47,611 nucleotides of DNA from an uncultured Saprospiraceae bacterium (GCA_938028705.1 CALIZI010000352.1:1-47611), one strand, 5' to 3'. Positions 32,524 to 40,478 are shown, counted from the stretch's first letter. Notes: a model not told the origin generated them from the letters alone. Made by a program: numbers and translations.

Positions 32524-34194
32524 TTACATTTCAAAAATAAGCCCTTCCCAACCTCGCAATTCAATTTTATCATTATCAAAAACAGGCGAACTATCGTAAT
32601 TTCCAAAACTATATTTGAGTGTTTTTCCTGCACATTCGATGTCCTTTAAGTTCACAGTTTCTGCTTCATCTTTATGATTTAAAACAATCACAAATTGCTC
32701 GTTTTTGTATGTACGATGATAGGCAAAAATACTTTGATGTTCTTTCAGATATTGCGTATAAATCCCATACGTCCACAATTTATTCGACTTGCGGTATTGT
32801 ATCATTTTACGATAAAAATGCAAAATAGAATCCGCATCTGCTTCGGCTTCTGCTACGTTTATTGTCGGATAATTTGGATTCAATTTTATCCATGATTTGC
32901 CCGTTGTGAAGCCTGAATTTTCGGAACTATCCCAGTGCATTGGTGTGCGGACATTATCGCGCCCTTGTACGTGTACACGCGGCAAAAATTCGGCTTCGGT
33001 CATGCCTTTTGCCTGCCAATCTTTCCACGCATTACGGGCTTCTACATCGCGGTAATCATCCATTGAATCAAAGGCGACATTAGTCATACCTATCTCACAA
33101 CCTTGATAAATATACACCGTTCCACGATGCGTAAGTAATAAGATAGCCAACATTTTAGCGGATATTTTTCTAAATTGTTCATTATCATTTCCATAGCGCG
33201 ATACGACACGCGGAAAATCGTGATTGCTCAAAAAGATACTGTTCCAGCCCTTCTCGCCCACTGCCTCATCCCATTCCCGAAAGAGGGCTTTGAATCGTAC
33301 AAAATCCATTGGTCGATAATCGTATTTTCCTTCCGGTCCGTCATTCAAAAACATGTGTTCGAGCGAAAAGACCATGTTGAGTTCATTGCGGTCATCATTC
33401 ACATAAAGCGATGCTTCTTTTTGCGTAATGCCCGGTCCTTCGCCCACCGTCATAATATCATATTTGGACATCACCTCGCGGTGCATTTCCTGCAAAAATT
33501 CATGGACACGCGGACCATTGGCATAGCGTTCTTTAATGGCAAATTGCAAGTCATCGGTCGGTACATCTGCGTATTCAGGTCGCTTGGAAATCAAGGAAAT
33601 GACATCCATTCGGAAGCCGTCGATGCCCTTTTCAAACCAATAGTTCATCGCATCATAACAGGCTTGTCTGACCTTCGGATTTTCCCAGTTGAGGTCGGGT
33701 TGTTTTTTAGTAAATAAATGTAAATAATATTCATTCGTCACCTCGTCATATTCCCACGTACTGCCGTAGAAAAAGGAGAGCCAATTGGTAGGTGGCTGAC
33801 CGTCTTTGCCTTTCTGCCAGATGTACCAATCGCGGTAAGGATTATCCTTTGAACTGCGAGATTCCTTAAACCATTCGTGTTCATCGGAACTGTGATTGAC
33901 GACCAAATCCATGATGAGTTTCATGCCGCGTGTGTGTATGCCTTCGAGCATTTCGTCGAAGTCGGACATAGTGCCAAACTCATTCATTATATTGTAATAA
34001 TCACTAATATCATAGCCATTATCGTCATTGGGTGATTGATAGACCGGACACAGCCAAATCATATCAACGCCAAGACTTTGTATATAATCCAATTTTTGAA
34101 TAATACCGCGAATATCGCCGATACCATCGCCATTGGAATCATTAAAACTACGGGGATAAATTTGATATACGATACCTTCTTTCCACCAGCTCAT
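32524..34194 (-). CDS. GH13 alpha-glucosidase / oligo-1,6-glucosidase
   Basis: A 556-residue cytoplasmic protein without a signal peptide. GH13 landmarks: WWKEGIVYQIYPRSFNDSNGDGIGDIRGI at the start, DLVVNHSSDEHEWF (region I, about 97-110), the nucleophile Asp in GIDGFRMDVISLI (about 198), the acid/base Glu in DIMTVGEGPG (about 255) and the transition-state Asp in FLSNHDFPRVVSRYGND (about 325). Full GH13 domain order and length match the oligo-1,6-glucosidase/alpha-glucosidase subfamily, which releases glucose from short alpha-1,6- or alpha-1,4-linked sugars. Exact linkage preference (maltose, isomaltose or sucrose) cannot be told. No sugar transporter or regulator is adjacent. Confidence 0.88.
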   Translation of the reverse strand: MSWWKEGIVYQIYPRSFNDSNGDGIGDIRGIIQKLDYIQSLGVDMIWLCPVYQSPNDDNGYDISDYYNIMNEFGTMSDFDEMLEGIHTRGMKLIMDLVVNHSSDEHEWFKESRSSKDNPYRDWYIWQKGKDGQPPTNWLSFFYGSTWEYDEVTNEYYLHLFTKKQPDLNWENPKVRQACYDAMNYWFEKGIDGFRMDVISLISKRPEYADVPTDDLQFAIKERYANGPRVHEFLQEMHREVMSKYDIMTVGEGPGITQKEASLYVNDDRNELNMVFSLEHMFLNDGPEGKYDYRPMDFVRFKALFREWDEAVGEKGWNSIFLSNHDFPRVVSRYGNDNEQFRKISAKMLAILLLTHRGTVYIYQGCEIGMTNVAFDSMDDYRDVEARNAWKDWQAKGMTEAEFLPRVHVQGRDNVRTPMHWDSSENSGFTTGKSWIKLNPNYPTINVAEAEADADSILHFYRKMIQYRKSNKLWTYGIYTQYLKEHQSIFAYHRTYKNEQFVIVLNHKDEAETVNLKDIECAGKTLKYSFGNYDSSPVFDNDKIELRGWEGLIFEM

Positions 34195-34343
34195 AGTCGT
34201 GAGTTGTGAGTTGGACGAGTTGCGGGTTAGCGGGTTGCTCGTCTTACATCTTTGTTAAAAATATCGTAAATATAAGGATGTTTTTTGGAATTGATAAACA
34301 ATGAATTATTCACTCATTCCTTCATTCAAAATTCATTCATTAC

Positions 34344-35867
34344 TTATTTATGCAAACGATACACTAAACCAAGTTGCACACCGGAACGGAGATTTTTTTG
34401 CATATCGCGCGTTATATTCGTCAAACCCTGATGATAACGCAGGTCTATACCCAAACGCGGCACCGGATAATACCGGATACCTAACTGTGCCACCACGTCC
34501 GTCTTACGAACAGATATCGAATAGGATACCGGAATAGTTGCAGTAGCACCAAAAAAAGAAGTAGTATCTAAGTCACTTGTATTTATCGTAATTTCTGATG
34601 ATACACCTACGCTATTGCTCTCATCATTATAACTTTCACCTTCAGTCATGAGGCTATCACCGAATAGATTGGAATTTCCGGGAACCCTGCTCAAGTAATA
34701 GCCTGCACTCAAGCCCGCAAAAAGCTGAACTTTATGATGCGGACGATAGGTAAGCAAAAGCGGTAATTGTAAATAATGGAGACTAATATCAGCGGTAATG
34801 ACAGACCTATATACCTCCGTATTGTTCTCATATTGTGCATTCACTTCATCAGTATAATCTACATCGCTATCAATTTTTTTCCGCACATTGGCGTACAGCA
34901 ATCCGGTCTCTAAACCCACTTTTGGTGTAAAGCGATAATGGGCAAGCAAGCCTGTAGTTGCACCGCCAAAACCCTTGAATTTATCACTGCCCGCCCCTGC
35001 AAGCCAACTGTATTCTTGTGAGAATTTTCGTGGTTTTGGAATGGGGTCTATATTTGCAAGTTCTTGATTTTCAGACGTTTGAGGTATCAGTTCAGTGATG
35101 ACTAAAGTAGCTACACTTGCCGTAGAAATTAGTTTTCTTTTAGCAGATTCGGGGCGGTTTTCTTTTGGTGGCTTGGTGGCTGCCAAGTCCGAAGTGAGCG
35201 GTTTTTGGGTGTTCATTGAAACTGTGGGAGTAGCCGTAGATTTCGTATGTCGAGTGATAGCTTCAACGTTTTTAATCACTTCATTAGCCGATGAAACAGC
35301 GGAGGTAACAGGCCTGTTGGGAATACCTGCTACCTCACTATTCAAGTTGTTTTCATGATTCTTTTTATCATTAAAAAATAAATTATTATTTAAATTATTT
35401 TTATTGTTATAAATATTTTTATTAATTTGTAAATTATTTTCAATAATGTCTTTTTTATTTTTTTTCTGAATAGTATTTTCTGTTGAAGCTGTTATTTTTT
35501 CCGGTGTTTGAATCTCTTTATTTGGAGGTAGAATATCTTTCTTAGCAGATACTTTGGAGGTTTCTTTTATGAGACTGTCTTCAGTTTTATTTTCCTGCTC
35601 CAATGTGGTATTCGATTGCGGATTTTCAGCTACATTAGCAATAGGCGTATCGGGTGTAGCGGGAGTTGGTACAGTATTTTTAATGACAAACTTATAGTAC
35701 GTTCCCGCTGATATAAAAAGTAAAAATAAGAGCAAAAACAACCAGCCCCACCTAGGCTTGGGTACAGGTGTGGTGGGCATCTCTTTGTCGAGCATACCTC
35801 GCATTTTCTGCCAACCGGAGTCGGTCAGTTGCTTATCAATATCTTCTATGTAATTTTTATCCTGCAT
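34344..35867 (-). CDS. Anti-sigma-like membrane protein with C-terminal outer-membrane-barrel-like domain
   Basis: From the ATG at 35867 it has 507 residues; an ATG at 35882 is also in frame. A short N-terminal cytoplasmic part (NYIEDIDKQLTDSGWQKMRGMLDKEMP) precedes one membrane helix (WGWLFLLLFLLFISAGTYYKFV, about 40-65). A long low-complexity linker (about 70-270) is rich in Asn, Lys, Thr and Ser (for example NNKNNLNNNLFF). The last 220 residues are PorT/OMP_b-brl-like strands (VGLETGLLYANV, LQLPLLLTYRPHHKVQLFAGLSAGYYL, GIDLRYHQGLTNI). The gene overlaps the end of the ECF sigma factor gene by 11 bases, as anti-sigma factors often do. An inner membrane anchor joined to a barrel domain is topologically odd. 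Function inferred only. Confidence 0.65.
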   Translation of the reverse strand: MQDKNYIEDIDKQLTDSGWQKMRGMLDKEMPTTPVPKPRWGWLFLLLFLLFISAGTYYKFVIKNTVPTPATPDTPIANVAENPQSNTTLEQENKTEDSLIKETSKVSAKKDILPPNKEIQTPEKITASTENTIQKKNKKDIIENNLQINKNIYNNKNNLNNNLFFNDKKNHENNLNSEVAGIPNRPVTSAVSSANEVIKNVEAITRHTKSTATPTVSMNTQKPLTSDLAATKPPKENRPESAKRKLISTASVATLVITELIPQTSENQELANIDPIPKPRKFSQEYSWLAGAGSDKFKGFGGATTGLLAHYRFTPKVGLETGLLYANVRKKIDSDVDYTDEVNAQYENNTEVYRSVITADISLHYLQLPLLLTYRPHHKVQLFAGLSAGYYLSRVPGNSNLFGDSLMTEGESYNDESNSVGVSSEITINTSDLDTTSFFGATATIPVSYSISVRKTDVVAQLGIRYYPVPRLGIDLRYHQGLTNITRDMQKNLRSGVQLGLVYRLHK

Positions 35868-36399
35868 GTAACTTATAATCATTATTTTGTTCCAGCATCG
35901 CCCTCAATTTTGCTCTTGCAGTAGAGAGGTGCCACTTCGATGTACCTGTGCTAATCCCCAGATTTACAGCGATTTCTGCATGTGTATAGCCTTCTATGGC
36001 GTATAATCGAAAGACATCTTTGGTGGCAGGTGGCAGCTTGTCCACCATTTTCAAAATATCTTCAAAAAATAAATTTTGGTAGGCATCTTCGTGTTGCGAA
36101 TCGTCTTTTTCTTCGAGTACAATGTATTGCAGATATTTCGAATTTTTCTTAAAATAATCCGAAATAGCATGATACACTAAACGCCTGACCCAACCTTCTA
36201 ATGAACCTTTGAACTGAAAGGTGTGCAGCTTTTTAAAGACCCTCAAAAAACCGTTGTTGACTATATCCATAGCTTGCTCGCGATCATGCGTATGCCTTAA
36301 ACACATCGCCATCATTTTGGCAAAGTATTTCCGATACAGATGTTCTTGAAAACGCCTGTCGTTACGGATACAACCTTCTACGAGTTCCTTTTCAGACAT
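35857..36399 (-). CDS. ECF RNA polymerase sigma factor
   Basis: A 180-residue sigma-70 family ECF factor. Region 2 spans about residues 15-85 (FQEHLYRKYFAKMMAMCLRHTHDREQAMDIVNNGFLRVFKKLHTFQFKGSLEGWVRRLVYHAISDYF) and region 4 about 115-170 (LPPATKDVFRLYAIEGYTHAEIAVNLGISTGTSKWHLSTARAKLRAML) with its helix-turn-helix. These are typical of Bacteroidota ECF factors paired with membrane anti-sigma proteins, and the next gene, overlapping by 11 bases, encodes an inner-membrane-anchored protein that could hold this sigma inactive. Target promoters are unknown. Confidence 0.92.
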   Translation of the reverse strand: MSEKELVEGCIRNDRRFQEHLYRKYFAKMMAMCLRHTHDREQAMDIVNNGFLRVFKKLHTFQFKGSLEGWVRRLVYHAISDYFKKNSKYLQYIVLEEKDDSQHEDAYQNLFFEDILKMVDKLPPATKDVFRLYAIEGYTHAEIAVNLGISTGTSKWHLSTARAKLRAMLEQNNDYKLHAG

Positions 36400-36407
36400 A
36401 GTTGGGC

Positions 36408-36473
36408 AAGTTCAATTTAGCAACACGTAGGGGCAGGGCATGCCCTGCCCCTACGTGTTGCTAAATTGAACTT
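36408..36473. repeat. Perfect 66-bp palindrome
   Basis: 36408-36440 pairs perfectly with 36473-36441. The centre is GTAGGGGCAGGGCATGCCCTGCCCCTAC, the same as the 32101 palindrome apart from one symmetric base pair. The outer arms (AGTTCAATTTAGCAACAC) are unrelated to those of the other copy. It lies 8 bases upstream of the sigma factor start codon and 13 bases from the stop of the convergent-side lipoprotein gene, so it may both end the upstream transcript and shape the sigma leader. Confidence 0.95.
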
Positions 36474-36486
36474 AATTATATATTGT

Positions 36487-36903
36487 TTAAAATTTAGATT
36501 TATCCGGTCCTTTAAAGTTTTTCCAGACTAGCACACCCTTGTCGGCTTTATCGTAAAAATCGCCGCAAGTTCGCAAGCCCGCTATGCCGCCTGTTTCGCA
36601 TTTTTTGGCATGGTCGCAGGTGTAGAGTACGGTCATGGCATCGGAACAATTGACGCAATTGTTGACCTCAAAATAATAGGTACCGTCGAGTTTATAACGG
36701 GTGATTTTGGCTTGGACACTGCTCCCTGTCAGATTATCCGCAAATTCTTTTATCCACGGAATATCAACTGCCGGATTGGGGGAATCACATTTGAGCGCAT
36801 TGTCCGTTTTGGGGTCGGTGGTCTTGTTTGTTGTTGTGTTTTTTGTGTTGTTGCAAGCCGCAAAAGCAATGGGCAAAATAAGTAAGAATAAGTATCTTAA
36901 CAT
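36487..36903 (-). CDS. Small Cys-rich lipoprotein (DUF6970-like)
   Basis: A protein of 138 residues with lipobox leader MLRYLFLLILPIAFAAC (Cys 17), then an Asn/Thr/Lys linker and a compact domain with IPWIKEFADNL, ITRYKLDGTYYFEV, NNCVNCSDAMTVLYTCDH and GGIAGLRTCGDFYDKA. The WIKE...GTYYFEV...Cys...TCD...GG..G pattern is like the small secreted domain family often labelled DUF6970; function is unknown. The paired Cys residues could form disulfides. It belongs to a run of minus-strand lipoprotein genes. Assignment to the DUF is from memory of the pattern. Confidence 0.6.
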   Translation of the reverse strand: MLRYLFLLILPIAFAACNNTKNTTTNKTTDPKTDNALKCDSPNPAVDIPWIKEFADNLTGSSVQAKITRYKLDGTYYFEVNNCVNCSDAMTVLYTCDHAKKCETGGIAGLRTCGDFYDKADKGVLVWKNFKGPDKSKF

Positions 36904-36983
36904 GTCTTTAAATTTGTTGTAAAAATGAATTTAAAGATAGTCAAATGTTCTTAATATAGTTTGTATTTACCTCATTTTTGTAC

Positions 36984-37412
36984 TTATTGCCTTTCAAATG
37001 AATACATCAATGCATCAGCTAAGAGTGGCGCACGCATCGTATCGTTACCCATGATGATTAGTCCAATATTTTGGTCTATTCTTATTTCATCATCACTGAT
37101 TTCAATATAAGAAGTAGCAGGGAAAAATGAACTTATGGAACTGAAATTGATGTAAAGACTGTCTCCGTATTCAATCAATGAGTAGTCCGTTGTCTCATCA
37201 CTATTGGTAAGATTATCCTCTATGGATACATCATCATCGCTGAATGTCCACACAATATCTCCGGCATTATACGTTTGGTCTGCCATAAGTCCGCCCGATA
37301 CCCGAACTAAATCCCAAGATCCGATGATTGGGTCGATATTTTCATCATCTTTCTGACAACTTATTATCAGAAAAAATAATACACAGCATAAAATTGAAAT
37401 TTTTGTTTTCAT
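36984..37412 (-). CDS. Lipocalin-like lipoprotein, paralogue 1
   Basis: A protein of 142 residues. The leader MKTKISILCCVLFFLIISC gives a lipidated Cys 19. The mature part opens with PIIGSWDLVRVSGG, the G-x-W pattern of lipocalin-like lipoproteins, followed by short strands (GDIVWTFSDDDVSIEDN, TDYSLIEYGDSLYINFS, SYIEISDDEIRID). The gene at 37584-38018 is a clear paralogue (IIGTWHLTQRTGGLLGSQNYNPGDIIYTFDEENLVIQDN). Such proteins are common in Bacteroidota and may bind small hydrophobic ligands; no ligand is known. Confidence 0.7.
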   Translation of the reverse strand: MKTKISILCCVLFFLIISCQKDDENIDPIIGSWDLVRVSGGLMADQTYNAGDIVWTFSDDDVSIEDNLTNSDETTDYSLIEYGDSLYINFSSISSFFPATSYIEISDDEIRIDQNIGLIIMGNDTMRAPLLADALMYSFERQ

Positions 37413-37471
37413 AATTGTGTTGATTTTTATTAAAATTGATAGTCAATTAGTTTTAATTCTCGTAGTGTTAT

Positions 37472-37542
37472 AAATGTAATGCCCTTACTTGCCTTGCATT
37501 TTGGAAATTCAAGGCATTTGCCCAACTTTCAGCATTACATTT
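37472..37542. repeat. Nested hairpin between lipocalin-like paralogues
   Basis: Outer arms AAATGTAATGC (37472-37482) and GCATTACATTT (37532-37542), inner arms TGCCTTG (37490) and CAAGGCA (to 37516). It fills much of the 171-base gap and may end or attenuate transcription of the upstream gene. Confidence 0.7.
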
Positions 37543-37583
37543 CTAGGGCTACCTTAATTCTTAGTGACATCTATTTTTATATT

Positions 37584-38018
37584 TTATAATTCTTTTTCAA
37601 GTGAAATAAGAGAACCATCAGACAACAGAATAGGTACTAGCTCATTGTCAACCAGAGTTCGCACGACTCCTGAGTTTATTGTCATTATATCATCGTCTAT
37701 TTCAAGTTTAAATAAGAGGTGATTGGTAGAGACGTTTATATCCTGATAACTGAAGAAGATGCTATGAGTCTGCTCTTCAATGACTATTGAGTATTGATAC
37801 TCATATTCTTTGTCCAACAGATTATCTTGGATAACTAAATTCTCTTCATCAAAAGTGTATATGATGTCACCGGGATTATAATTTTGACTACCTAAAAGTC
37901 CACCTGTCCTTTGAGTCAGATGCCAAGTGCCGATGATTGGATTGGTAATTTCTTTATCCCTCTCACAACTTGTCAGGCAAATTAGCACAAAAAATAAAGC
38001 TAATATTTTCGTATTCAT
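37584..38018 (-). CDS. Lipocalin-like lipoprotein, paralogue 2
   Basis: A protein of 144 residues. The leader MNTKILALFFVLICLTSC gives lipidated Cys 18, then ERDKEITNPIIGTWHLTQRTGGLLGSQNYNPGDI and short beta strands. It is a paralogue of the 36984-37412 product: both share NPIIG.W.L...GGL...YN.GDI..TF. and a similar C-terminal end (LLADALMYSFE versus LLSDGSLISLE). It starts 16 bases after the 38035-38823 gene on the same strand, so they are probably in one transcript. Confidence 0.7.
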   Translation of the reverse strand: MNTKILALFFVLICLTSCERDKEITNPIIGTWHLTQRTGGLLGSQNYNPGDIIYTFDEENLVIQDNLLDKEYEYQYSIVIEEQTHSIFFSYQDINVSTNHLLFKLEIDDDIMTINSGVVRTLVDNELVPILLSDGSLISLEKEL

Positions 38019-38034
38019 GTTTTTTTTTATTTCA

Positions 38035-38823
38035 TTAAAATAACAAACCGAATTTCAAATTGACCCGATTATACTGGTAATCCCGTTTAAAGGTAGAACC
38101 ATCCCAATTCCGGCGTTCTGTAAAGCTGGCTTTTTGATATTTATAGCCCAATGACATCGTAAAATTCGCACCTGCCGATGCCCCGAATCGGTAGCCGATA
38201 TTGGGGTTAAACATCATGCCGCCACTGGAAGCAATCATATTCACATTATTATTTGATAAGGTCGTCGCAAATCCATAGCCTACTGATACGGCATAAAAAG
38301 GCGATGTATTTTTCTGTGAAAAATAGCCTCGCGCCTCTGCATATACCGGAATGATGTTTTCTCCAAAGCCCAAATGGTAGCCGTCAAAACCAATACCCAA
38401 GCCCGTTCCTATCCACCTATTGTGCTGATAACCAACAACATGATGTATGCCCAAACCGACTGTCCACTCATCCCAACGGTTGAAACCCTGCGGCATATTG
38501 ATGTAAGTTTCGTTATAGATGCCACGCTCCCGAAAATTGTACTCTCGCGTCTTGATGACTTGTGGAATGAAAGCCGCCTGACCGTAAGGTTGCTGTACAA
38601 TTTTTTTGATTTGTTTTGCAGGAAATTCAACAACCTGACCGCCAAGTATTTCGATTTTTAGGTACTCTTCAGGTTTGTATTCGATGATTTTACCGCGAAA
38701 TTCGCTGCCGTCTTTGAGGTGGACTACGTCGAGGTATTGAATGTCGTCCGTTTGCGCGAAGTTGATATTCGGCATGAACAGACAAGCGAGAATAGTTATT
38801 GTTAATATTTTTATACAATTCAT
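38035..38823 (-). CDS. Outer membrane beta-barrel protein with N-terminal SH3-like region
   Basis: A protein of 262 residues with a signal peptide (MNCIKILTITILACLFMPNINFAQ). An N-terminal module with DVVHLKDGSEFRGKIIEYKPEEYLKIEILGGQVVEFPAKQIKKI is a pattern seen at the start of many Bacteroidota outer membrane proteins (KDGS.i.G.I......ikI...GG.......I..I). The remaining 180 residues are aromatic-rich strands (WTVGLGIHHVVGYQHNRWIGTGLGIGFDGYHL, FTMSLGYKYQKASF) ending in LKFGLLF, a barrel C-terminus. Its ATG overlaps the stop of the upstream gene by one base (TAATG). Function unknown. Confidence 0.7.
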   Translation of the reverse strand: MNCIKILTITILACLFMPNINFAQTDDIQYLDVVHLKDGSEFRGKIIEYKPEEYLKIEILGGQVVEFPAKQIKKIVQQPYGQAAFIPQVIKTREYNFRERGIYNETYINMPQGFNRWDEWTVGLGIHHVVGYQHNRWIGTGLGIGFDGYHLGFGENIIPVYAEARGYFSQKNTSPFYAVSVGYGFATTLSNNNVNMIASSGGMMFNPNIGYRFGASAGANFTMSLGYKYQKASFTERRNWDGSTFKRDYQYNRVNLKFGLLF

Positions 38824-39464
38824 TATTTTATAATGTTTATTTTCCTTGATATTAAACCTTTATTGGTATCTATTGCGATAATATAAGTTCCATTCGCATA
38901 GTTTTTAATATTGAATTGTCGGGCATTTTTATCAGCTTCAAGAAGTGTCTTGCCTTGCATATCCAATAATTTAATACTGTGAATGGTCAAGTCAATAGGT
39001 ATATTTAAATTTAAAATATCTTGTGTGGGATTTGGATAAAGCTCTATCTCAATGTCATCTTCAATAGCTTCAATATCTAAAATGACATTCGCAGCATAAG
39101 GAATAGAATCGCACTCTAACAACACCATTTCAAATCGAATATCATCACTAATTTCAAAATCGCGTAATTTGAATAGGACATATTCGAGTTCGTCATTATT
39201 TGGAGGTGTTGGTTTGGTTTCTAATTCTTCATTAATGGCTAAAGTATCACCTGCCTGATATGCTATCAGTCCGGTATAAACATGTGTATGGCAAGTATCG
39301 CAGTGATTAAATACCGTAACCAGTAAGGTATCTGAACTATTTGGATTCCACACTACTTTTGTAATTTCTAAATCACTGCAATTGGGAAATCGCCAGCTTT
39401 GGGCATCTGTATGTTGGAAAATACAGATTAAAAGAAGGGTTAATAATATTTTTGTGTTATTCAT
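38823..39464 (-). CDS. Small secreted protein with type A T9SS sorting domain
   Basis: A protein of 213 residues. Signal peptide MNNTKILLTLLLICIFQHTDAQ, then a domain of about 115 residues with paired Cys residues (FPNCSDLEI, VFNHCDTCHTHVYTGLIAY, MVLLECDSIPY). The C-terminal sorting domain (about 140-213) reads ELYPNPTQDILNLN, IKLLDMQGKTLLE, NGTYIIAI and ends SRKINIIK. It would be exported by T9SS, shuttled by a PorV such as that at 16352, and anchored or released outside. The CDTCH sequence looks like a haem motif but is isolated and probably fortuitous. It lies 37 bases after a Kunitz-like lipoprotein gene and is coupled to the following gene. Confidence 0.8.
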   Translation of the reverse strand: MNNTKILLTLLLICIFQHTDAQSWRFPNCSDLEITKVVWNPNSSDTLLVTVFNHCDTCHTHVYTGLIAYQAGDTLAINEELETKPTPPNNDELEYVLFKLRDFEISDDIRFEMVLLECDSIPYAANVILDIEAIEDDIEIELYPNPTQDILNLNIPIDLTIHSIKLLDMQGKTLLEADKNARQFNIKNYANGTYIIAIDTNKGLISRKINIIK

Positions 39465-39500
39465 AATTTTTTGTTTTGAAGTGTCGTCAGACTGACGGTC

Positions 39501-39743
39501 TTACTCTGTACATACACAAGCCTCGCATTCTGCCTCCGTAGCAAATCCGTATTGTTCGCAGCCGCTGTATCCGATTTCCGTACAGGCATTCGTCGTTGAA
39601 TTATAAAACCAACGCATGAAATACGCATCACAAAGTTCTTCGGTTGCAGGAACTTCGGTACAGGCTTCGGGGGCATTTTCACATTCATCTTCACAGGCAA
39701 GGCTTGTCAGAAGGACGAATGATAGAAGAAGTAATTTTTTCAT
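39501..39743 (-). CDS. Kunitz/BPTI-like small lipoprotein 1
   Basis: A protein of 80 residues. The leader MKKLLLLSFVLLTSLAC has a lipobox (SLAC, lipidated Cys 17). The mature part reads CTEVPATEELCDAYFMRWF, then NACTEIGYSGC and ATEAECEAC. Against BPTI it keeps the second-to-third Cys spacing of 15, the third-to-fourth spacing of 7, and the RWFYN and GYSGC segments (BPTI RYFYN, VYGGC). The fifth-Cys loop is two residues shorter and the last Cys is shifted. The residue after the second Cys, the protease-contact P1 site in BPTI, is Asp rather than Lys or Arg, so trypsin inhibition is not expected. Its leader is nearly identical to those of the next two genes. Role unknown; surface protease inhibitor is a hypothesis. 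Confidence 0.72.
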   Translation of the reverse strand: MKKLLLLSFVLLTSLACEDECENAPEACTEVPATEELCDAYFMRWFYNSTTNACTEIGYSGCEQYGFATEAECEACVCTE

Positions 39744-39792
39744 GTTTTAAACATTAAATAAATTTAATATAAATATTTTACCTTAACATAAT

Positions 39793-39995
39793 GTCATGTT
39801 TGATTTTTATTTAATGTAGTTGGTATTTTGCTCTTGAATTTGGGCTAAAACTCGTCTGACATTTAAACTTTGCCAGAAAATATGACATCATCGGTGAATT
39901 TTGAAAATGTCTGACGAGTTTTAGCCCAAATTCGGGAAAAATATCCTATGCCAAATATAAAAATATTTTTATTTTTAAAATATGACATTGTCAAG
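39793..39995. repeat. Inverted-repeat element, family B copy 2
   Basis: Conserved left flank 39793-39835, arm 39836-39860, core 39861-39908, complementary arm to 39933. Outer sequences TTAACATAATGTCAT (39784) and ATGACATTGTCAAGTTA (to 39998) also pair imperfectly, so the full element is about 215 bases and its end meets the stop codon of the 39996-40235 gene. Core orientation is opposite to copy 1 at 15676 and the same as copy 3 at 43979. Confidence 0.85.
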
Positions 39996-40235
39996 TTACT
40001 CTACACAAATACAAGTCTCACATTCCGCTTGTGTAGCAAAGCCATATTGTTCGCAACCACTATATCCGATTTCTTCACAAGTATTGCTCGTTGAATTATA
40101 AAACCAGCGCATGAAGTAGGCATCGCAATCCTCATTAGGAATAGTCTCACTACAAGTTGCTGTTTGGTTGTCACATTCATTTTCACATGCAAGACTTGTC
40201 AAAAGGACGAATGATAGAAGAAGTAATTTTTTCAT
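39996..40235 (-). CDS. Kunitz/BPTI-like small lipoprotein 2
   Basis: A protein of 79 residues, paralogous to the 39501-39743 product. Same leader MKKLLLLSFVLLTSLAC, then ENECDNQTATCSETIPNED and CDAYFMRWFYNSTSNTC, EEIGYSGCEQYGFATQAEC, ETCICVE. The Kunitz core DAYFMRWFYNST..C.EIGYSGCEQYGFAT.AEC is almost unchanged between the two, while the N-terminal loop differs. P1-equivalent Asp again. It is separated from the paralogue by the family B element at 39793-39995, and from the upstream Kazal-like gene by 30 bases. Lipobox indicates attachment to a membrane, possibly cell-surface exposed. Confidence 0.72.
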   Translation of the reverse strand: MKKLLLLSFVLLTSLACENECDNQTATCSETIPNEDCDAYFMRWFYNSTSNTCEEIGYSGCEQYGFATQAECETCICVE

Positions 40236-40265
40236 ATTTATATATTTAAATGAAAATAATATTCC

Positions 40266-40478
40266 CTATTCACATTCACCCGCTACATAATCTGTGATGC
40301 CTCCTACGCACATCGCGTGTCCTGCATTAGTATATGTTACGTTATCGCAACCACATACAGGGTCGTACTCATCCGACAAATCTATGAGGCTACACATTTT
40401 AGGGATAAAGGTTTCGCATTCTTGTTCACAAGCAAGGCTTGTTAAAAGGACGAATGATAAAAGCAATAATTTTTTCAT
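40266..40478 (-). CDS. Kazal-like small lipoprotein
   Basis: A protein of 70 residues from the ATG at 40478 (an in-frame ATG at 40493 would overlap no conserved sequence). The leader MKKLLLLSFVLLTSLAC is identical to that of the two Kunitz-like lipoproteins. The mature domain is different: MCSLIDLSDEYDPVCGCDN, VTYTNAGHAMC, GGITDYVAGEC. EYDPVCGCDN.TY.N and the final Gly-x-Cys are the Kazal inhibitor signature as found in bacterial and plant CGC variants; the Cys usually after TY.N is replaced by Gly. It begins 15 bases after the VWA lipoprotein stop, so the two are co-transcribed. Biological target unknown. Confidence 0.72.
   Translation of the reverse strand: MKKLLLLSFVLLTSLACEQECETFIPKMCSLIDLSDEYDPVCGCDNVTYTNAGHAMCVGGITDYVAGECE

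Noticed and set aside
38823-39464. CDTCH motif considered as a cytochrome c haem site
   Set aside because: The surrounding sequence lacks a cytochrome c fold and an obvious axial Met; the protein also has other paired Cys residues, so disulfides are more likely.
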